Positions 60,340 to 64,000 of a stretch of 64,000 nucleotides of DNA are shown in pieces; positions within the stretch are counted from its first letter, which is position 1, and each line of letters starts with the position of its first letter. The stretch lies in contig NZ_VEGI01000002.1 in the NCBI RefSeq assembly GCF_007679325.1, positions 62,001-126,000 on the forward strand, given 5' to 3'. Below the pieces are notes generated by a model that had not been told where the DNA came from, did no database searches, and was given only the letters and a program-made list of their open reading frames with translations. The DNA is from Arthrobacter sp. U41. GTDB taxonomy: Bacteria > Actinomycetota > Actinomycetes > Actinomycetales > Micrococcaceae. The position numbers and the translations under genes were made by a program.

Positions 60340-61014
60340 CTAGGGTTCGCCGAAACTTGTCCCGATCAGTCCGCGCAGGTATTCGACGGCTTTGACGGCG
60401 TCGGGGCCGCTGGCCTCGACGTGAAGTACGGTTCCCTTTCCGGCACCGAGCATCATAAGTTCGGTCATCGACGCGGCGTCGGCGCCGTTGACGGTCACCT
60501 CGGCGTCCATGCCGGACAGTCCGCCGGATATCTTGGCAGCCGGGCGGGCGTGCATTCCGGCCTGGTTGATGAGTTCAAAGTCCCCTGCTGCCTCCGGGGG
60601 CCGGTGTTGGTGCGCGTGCTGCGGCGCTGCCGGGGGCCGGTAGACCGCCTCCGCGGCCTCCTTCACGCCCGCGGAATCGGCTCCGGCCTGGGCTGCCACA
60701 GCGGCGGCGACGAGCCCTTCGACCAGGGGTGCGTCGGCCAGCAGCACAGAGGAGGGATCGGCCAGGAATTCCAGGGCGGACTCGGCTGTCATCACGGCCG
60801 AGCCCAGGTCCGTCAGGATAACCGTGCCGTCGCTGTTGGCGTCCGCTGCCTGTTCCAGGGCCGCCATAACGCGCTCCAGGCTGGTGCCGATCCGGCCGTC
60901 GTCGGTGCCGCCGGCGGGGAGGATCAGGACGTCGGGCGCCATCTGGACGGCGAGCTCGACGGCGCCGTCGGCGATCTTTTCGCTGTGGGAGACGACGACG
61001 AGGTTGACCGTCAT
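60340..61014 (-). CDS. dhaM: PTS-dependent dihydroxyacetone kinase subunit DhaM with fused HPr domain
   Basis: 224 residues. The EIIA-mannose-like domain has LVVVSHSEKIADG with the phosphorylated His9 and the PAGGTDDGRIGTS loop. After an Ala/His/Pro linker (RPPAAPQHAHQHRPPEAA) an HPr domain follows with its His in INQAGMHARPAAKI, but no EI domain as in the E. coli form. It passes phosphate from PEP through EI to DhaL-ADP. It overlaps dhaL by 4 bases. Confidence 0.92.
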   Translation of the reverse strand: MTVNLVVVSHSEKIADGAVELAVQMAPDVLILPAGGTDDGRIGTSLERVMAALEQAADANSDGTVILTDLGSAVMTAESALEFLADPSSVLLADAPLVEGLVAAAVAAQAGADSAGVKEAAEAVYRPPAAPQHAHQHRPPEAAGDFELINQAGMHARPAAKISGGLSGMDAEVTVNGADAASMTELMMLGAGKGTVLHVEASGPDAVKAVEYLRGLIGTSFGEP

Positions 61015-61637
61015 TCGGCCGCCCCGACGGCAGCCCGCAGGATCAGGGCACTGGACACGGCGCCCGGATCCCGGTGGCCGATGCTCCGCTCCCCCAGGTA
61101 GCTTGCGCGGCCCTTGCGGGCGAGCATCGGGTCGGTGGAGACGGCTCCCGCTTCGGCCGCCTCCGCGGCGGCCAGCAGGACTTTGCGCACGTCGCTGTCT
61201 CCGGCGGCGGCCGCTGCGGCGTCGACCGCAGGAGTCCAGGCGTCGACCATCGTCTTGTCGCCGGATTCCGCCTTTCCGCGGGCCACGATTCCGTCCCTCG
61301 CGGCCTGGAACGCTGCGGCGAGGGTGGCGGCGTCGACGTCGGCGGTGTCGCCCAGCGCCGTGGCCGCCCGGAGGAACGCCGTGCCGTACAGCGGACCGGC
61401 GGCCCCGCCGACTTTGGACATCAGGGTCATGGCAGTCAGCTTCAGGGCGGCCCCTGCGGTTTCCGGCGGCGCTTCGGCAAGCTTGACCATCACGGCCTTG
61501 AAGCCGCGGTCCATGTTCTCACCATGGTCTGAATCGCCGATGGGCCTGTCCAGTTCGATGAGTTCTTCCCGGTGCTCCGCCATGGCGTCGGCCGAAAGGG
61601 CCAGCCACCGCAGCGCCCAGTTGACGTCCAGTCCCAC
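61011..61637 (-). CDS. dhaL: dihydroxyacetone kinase subunit DhaL
   Basis: 208 residues. The magnesium/ADP-binding loop is RPIGDSDHGENMDRG, a variant of GDGDTGTNM, followed by GGAAGPLYGTAFLRAA. DhaL carries a tightly bound ADP that is rephosphorylated by DhaM and phosphorylates dihydroxyacetone on DhaK. Gaps to dhaK are 2 bases and the dhaM start overlaps. Confidence 0.93.
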   Translation of the reverse strand: MGLDVNWALRWLALSADAMAEHREELIELDRPIGDSDHGENMDRGFKAVMVKLAEAPPETAGAALKLTAMTLMSKVGGAAGPLYGTAFLRAATALGDTADVDAATLAAAFQAARDGIVARGKAESGDKTMVDAWTPAVDAAAAAAGDSDVRKVLLAAAEAAEAGAVSTDPMLARKGRASYLGERSIGHRDPGAVSSALILRAAVGAAE

Positions 61638-61639
61638 GG

Positions 61640-62641
61640 TCAGACGCCCCAGCGGAGGGCGGGGGTGTGCACGGGAGCATCCCAGAGTGCGGTCATCTCA
61701 TCGTCGAGGCGCAGGACGGTAATGGAGCAGCCCTGCATTTCGAGGGAGGTGATGTAGTTGCCGACCAGCGAGCGCTCCACAGTGATGCCCTGCCCGGCCA
61801 GCTGCTGCGCGGCACGGCGGTAGACGATGTAGAGCTCGCTCTGCGGGGTGCCGCCCATGCCGTTGACGAACAGGAGCACTTTGTCCCCGGACGCCAGGCC
61901 GAGGTCGCTGACCACAGGCTCCAGCAGGCGGTCGGTGATCCCGTCGGCGTTCTCCATGGCAATGCGGTGCCGGCCGGGTTCGCCGTGGATGCCGATTCCG
62001 ATTTCGATCTCGTTTTCCTCCAGCACGAAGCTGGGCGCCCCGGCGTGCGGGACCGTGCAGGCCGTCAACGCGACGCCCATGCTGCGGACGTTCTGGTTGA
62101 CCCGGTCGCCGATGGCGGCGACGGCGTCGAGGTTGTCGCCGCGCTCGGCGGCGGCCCCCGCGATCTTTTCCACCAGGACCGTTCCGCCCACGCCGCGCCG
62201 TCCGGCGGTATACAACGAGTCCTGCACCGCGACGTCGTCGTTGACCAGCACGGTGCGGACGTCCACCCCTTCGGCCTGGGCCAGTTCGGCAGCGGTCTCA
62301 AAGTTGAGAACGTCGCCTGTGTAGTTCTTCACGATGTGCACGACGCCGGCGCCGGAGTTGACGGCGAGCGTCGCCGGAAGGATCTGGTCGGGGGTAGGTG
62401 AGGTAAACACGGCGCCCGGCACCGCGGCGTCGAGCATTCCCATCCCGACGTAGCCGCCGTGCAGGGGTTCGTGCCCGCTGCCGCCGCCGGAGACGAGTCC
62501 GACTTTCCCTGCCACCGGCGCGTCTTTGCGCACGATGTACTTGGGGTCCGGAAAGACGGTCACGAGGTCGGCATGGGCAAGCCCGAAGCCCTCCACTGAC
62601 TCGTCAACCACGGCGCGGGGATCATTGATGAGCTTCTTCAT
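61640..62641 (-). CDS. dhaK: dihydroxyacetone kinase subunit DhaK
   Basis: 333 residues. [22 protein letters not shown] is the substrate pocket, with the hemiaminal-forming His in [13 protein letters not shown]. It binds dihydroxyacetone covalently and yields DHAP with DhaL and DhaM. First gene of dhaKLM; the product DHAP joins glycolysis, where the acid-sugar operon also leads. No EI gene or DhaS regulator is in the window. Confidence 0.94.
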   Translation of the reverse strand: MKKLINDPRAVVDESVEGFGLAHADLVTVFPDPKYIVRKDAPVAGKVGLVSGGGSGHEPLHGGYVGMGMLDAAVPGAVFTSPTPDQILPATLAVNSGAGVVHIVKNYTGDVLNFETAAELAQAEGVDVRTVLVNDDVAVQDSLYTAGRRGVGGTVLVEKIAGAAAERGDNLDAVAAIGDRVNQNVRSMGVALTACTVPHAGAPSFVLEENEIEIGIGIHGEPGRHRIAMENADGITDRLLEPVVSDLGLASGDKVLLFVNGMGGTPQSELYIVYRRAAQQLAGQGITVERSLVGNYITSLEMQGCSITVLRLDDEMTALWDAPVHTPALRWGV

Positions 62642-63206
62642 GGCTGTGCTCCCTGGATGGTTTCCTGGCTGCTTGGTTGAACCCTACTACCGGGGCCCCT
62701 GCCAGCGGTAGGCTCCGGATTCACAACCTCTGACGCGGAACCGGGGTCTCCCGGACGGCAGCCCTCCCGGATCCGCAGTTGCCTCAGGTGGGCTTATCCG
62801 CCCACAAGGGGAAGTTCGGCCAGGCGTCGCCGCCGAGCCAGGAAAACGGCGGCGCATTGAGCCGCTCCTGGCTGGTCCCGGACGCGGGGCCGGACCGGGA
62901 CCCGGGGCCCGTGGGATGGGCCGGCGCCGGGTCCCCGGCTGCTTGTCCCCCGGCGGCCGGGCCGGAGGCGGGCGCCGCCGGGACCGAGCCTGCGATAGTC
63001 ATCTGGAATGCGGAGAAATCTGGAAATATGACGCGATCGTGCAATTTCTTGCCTCCGAAAGTTGGTCGGTCCACCCCCTGGACCGGGATCAGTTTATCCA
63101 TCAAATTTATTGATGGGAAGACCCAATTCGGCCGGCTCCCGCCGCGGTTCCGGGATGCCTGTGGACCCCGGCTGCTGCGTTCCTTGCGGCTTTCGGCGTC
63201 GCGGAA
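62642..63206. other. 565-base gap between dhaK and the acetyltransferase
   Basis: No gene can be supported with confidence. A minus-strand reading frame from ATG 63101 to 62784 (ends APPFSWLGGDAWPNFPLWADKPT-like) has no ribosome site and a low-complexity middle. CCATCAA-ATTTA-TTGATGG, a perfect inverted repeat, lies at 63098-63116 in an AT-richer stretch. The dha promoter is presumably within 62642-62760. Confidence 0.35.
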
Positions 63207-63716
63207 CTACAGGGTTTTGATCATCCGGGTGTTGCCGAGCGTGTTGGGCTTCACCCGGGCCAGGTCCAGGAACTCGGCGACGCCCTCGTCATGGGAGCGC
63301 AGCAGTTCTGAATACACCACCGGGTCGACGGCGGTCTGGTCGGCCATGACTTCGAACCCGTGCTTCTTGAAGAAGTCCACCTCGAAGGTCAGGCAGAATA
63401 CCCGGGCGACGCCCAGGGCACGGGCGTCCTCCAGCAGTCGTTCCACCAGCAGATGGCCCACGCCCCTCCCCCGCCAGGCGTCCGATGCGGCGAGCGTGCG
63501 CACCTCGGCGAGGTCTTCCCACATAACGTGCAGCGCCCCGCAGCCGATCACTTCACCCCCGGAGGACTCGGCGATGCGGAACTCCTGCAGGCTCTCGTAA
63601 TAGGCCACGGTCTCCTTGGCCATGAGGATCCGCTGATCGGCCAGTGGCGCCACCAGCGTCTTGATCGCCCCGACATCGCTCGTGCGGGCAGGGCGGATGC
63701 GGATTGTCTCAGTCAC
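63207..63716 (-). CDS. argA: amino-acid N-acetyltransferase (short ArgA type)
   Basis: 169 residues. Single GNAT domain resembling the stand-alone N-acetylglutamate synthase of Actinobacteria (M. tuberculosis Rv2747): RIRPARTSDVGAIKTLVAPLADQRILM, acetyl-CoA loop DAWRGRGVGHLLVERLL, and RVFCLTFEVDFFKKHGFE. It would begin arginine synthesis by acetylating glutamate (or glutamine). It stands alone, not in an arg cluster. Confidence 0.87.
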   Translation of the reverse strand: MTETIRIRPARTSDVGAIKTLVAPLADQRILMAKETVAYYESLQEFRIAESSGGEVIGCGALHVMWEDLAEVRTLAASDAWRGRGVGHLLVERLLEDARALGVARVFCLTFEVDFFKKHGFEVMADQTAVDPVVYSELLRSHDEGVAEFLDLARVKPNTLGNTRMIKTL

Positions 63717-63727
63717 AGGCCAATCTT

Positions 63728-63754
63728 ACGGGGGCGCGCCCGCGGCGCCCCCGT
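63728..63754. terminator. GC-rich hairpin between the S9-type peptidase and argA
   Basis: ACGGGGGCGC-N7-GCGCCCCCGT is a perfect 10-bp stem in the 58-base gap between the peptidase stop and the argA start. No T-run follows, but its place suggests termination of the peptidase transcript. Confidence 0.45.
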
Positions 63755-63774
63755 CCTGACCTGACCGCCGGAGC

Positions 63775-64000
63775 CTACAGACCCAGCTCCGCAGGCACGG
63801 GCAGATCCTTGTCGAGCAGGTTCCTGGCAAGGAAGTGCTCCACTACGCCGTACCAGACCTTGGCGTGCTGCGGCTGCAGGATCCAGTGGTTCTCGTCCGG
63901 GAAGTAGAGGAACCGGTGTTCGGTGTCGCCGTTCTCGTCGGCCGCGAGCCGGGACTTGGAGAGCAGTTCATACCAGAGGCGCAGGCCCTCGCCGATCGGG
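63775..64000 (-). CDS. S9-type peptidase / alpha-beta hydrolase, C-terminal fragment
   Basis: The last 74 codons of a gene that continues past the right edge. The fragment reads ...LRLWYELLSKSRLAADENGD, then RFLYFPDENHWILQPQHAK and ends LVPAELGL-type. The ENHWIL segment holds the probable catalytic His of prolyl-oligopeptidase-type (S9) enzymes, and QPQHAKVWYGVVEHFL is the usual final helix. The rest of the active site is outside the window. Confidence 0.75.
   Translation of the reverse strand, partial: PIGEGLRLWYELLSKSRLAADENGDTEHRFLYFPDENHWILQPQHAKVWYGVVEHFLARNLLDKDLPVPAELGL

Noticed and set aside
62784-63101. Possible 105-residue gene on the minus strand
   Set aside because: No ribosome site, low-complexity middle and an N-terminal part of different base composition; mentioned only within the gap description.

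Overview
The window is about 64 kb of high-GC DNA with dense gene packing, many ATGA-type overlaps, GTG/TTG starts and actinobacterial gene families (DisA, a PhoP-type Pho box, GAF-linked Ser/Thr kinases, a DesA3-like desaturase pair, DUF1304). Gene content and protein style fit a soil Micrococcaceae of the Arthrobacter/Pseudarthrobacter type. This placement is an inference from protein character; no rRNA gene is present. I see no prophage, transposase, CRISPR array or plasmid gene, so this reads as ordinary chromosome with several accessory metabolic and metal-resistance blocks.

Left part (1-20.8 kb). A minus-strand operon (pxpA, biotin carrier, biotin carboxylase, pxpB, pxpC, transporter start) faces a PucR-type regulator across a gap with two clean palindromes. 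It combines PxpABC with the biotin half of an acyl-CoA or urea carboxylase. After an SDR enzyme, a STAS-like protein, a GNAT/acyltransferase pair and a DUF1304 protein comes a four-carbon acid-sugar catabolic operon (DUF1537 kinase, threonate-type dehydrogenase, GntP permease, class II aldolase). It is divergent from a FadR-type regulator with a clear operator. A CsoR/CstR-family repressor with its own palindrome follows, then an SGNH hydrolase, dodecin, two small stress-type proteins, a PrmC-related methyltransferase and a lactonase.

Middle (20.8-37 kb). A repeat-containing gap with a LacI-type operator precedes a large secreted GH13 amylase/pullulanase-like enzyme with two tandem X25-like modules. 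Then come a PHP-domain protein, a diguanylate cyclase, a cytoplasmic Ser/Thr kinase with a small Cys protein under a probable MarR operator, and tRNA-Lys(TTT). Next to a possible stand-alone structured RNA (29618-29701) lies an arsenic locus. It holds an ArsR-ArsC fusion with no cysteine in its DNA-binding half, three more ArsC-like proteins (one with CX5K in place of CX5R), thioredoxin reductase, a divergent aquaporin and a full-length two-domain ArsA. Neither ArsB nor Acr3 is present in the window.

Phosphate block (36-42.4 kb). DUF47 and Pit converge on pstSCAB, which has a four-unit 11-bp-spaced Pho box and a large nested hairpin between pstS and pstC.

Right part (42.4-64 kb). FUSC protein, RadA, a copper cluster (SHOCT protein, multicopper oxidase, CopB-type ATPase with a CsoR-like operator, methyltransferase), a DesA3/Rv3230c-like desaturase and reductase divergent from a PucR-like regulator, a 7 x 16-bp tandem repeat spanning two convergent stop codons, a kinase-GAF protein, PrfC, DisA, MutY, the PTS-type dihydroxyacetone kinase DhaKLM, an ArgA-type acetyltransferase and the 3' end of an S9-type peptidase.
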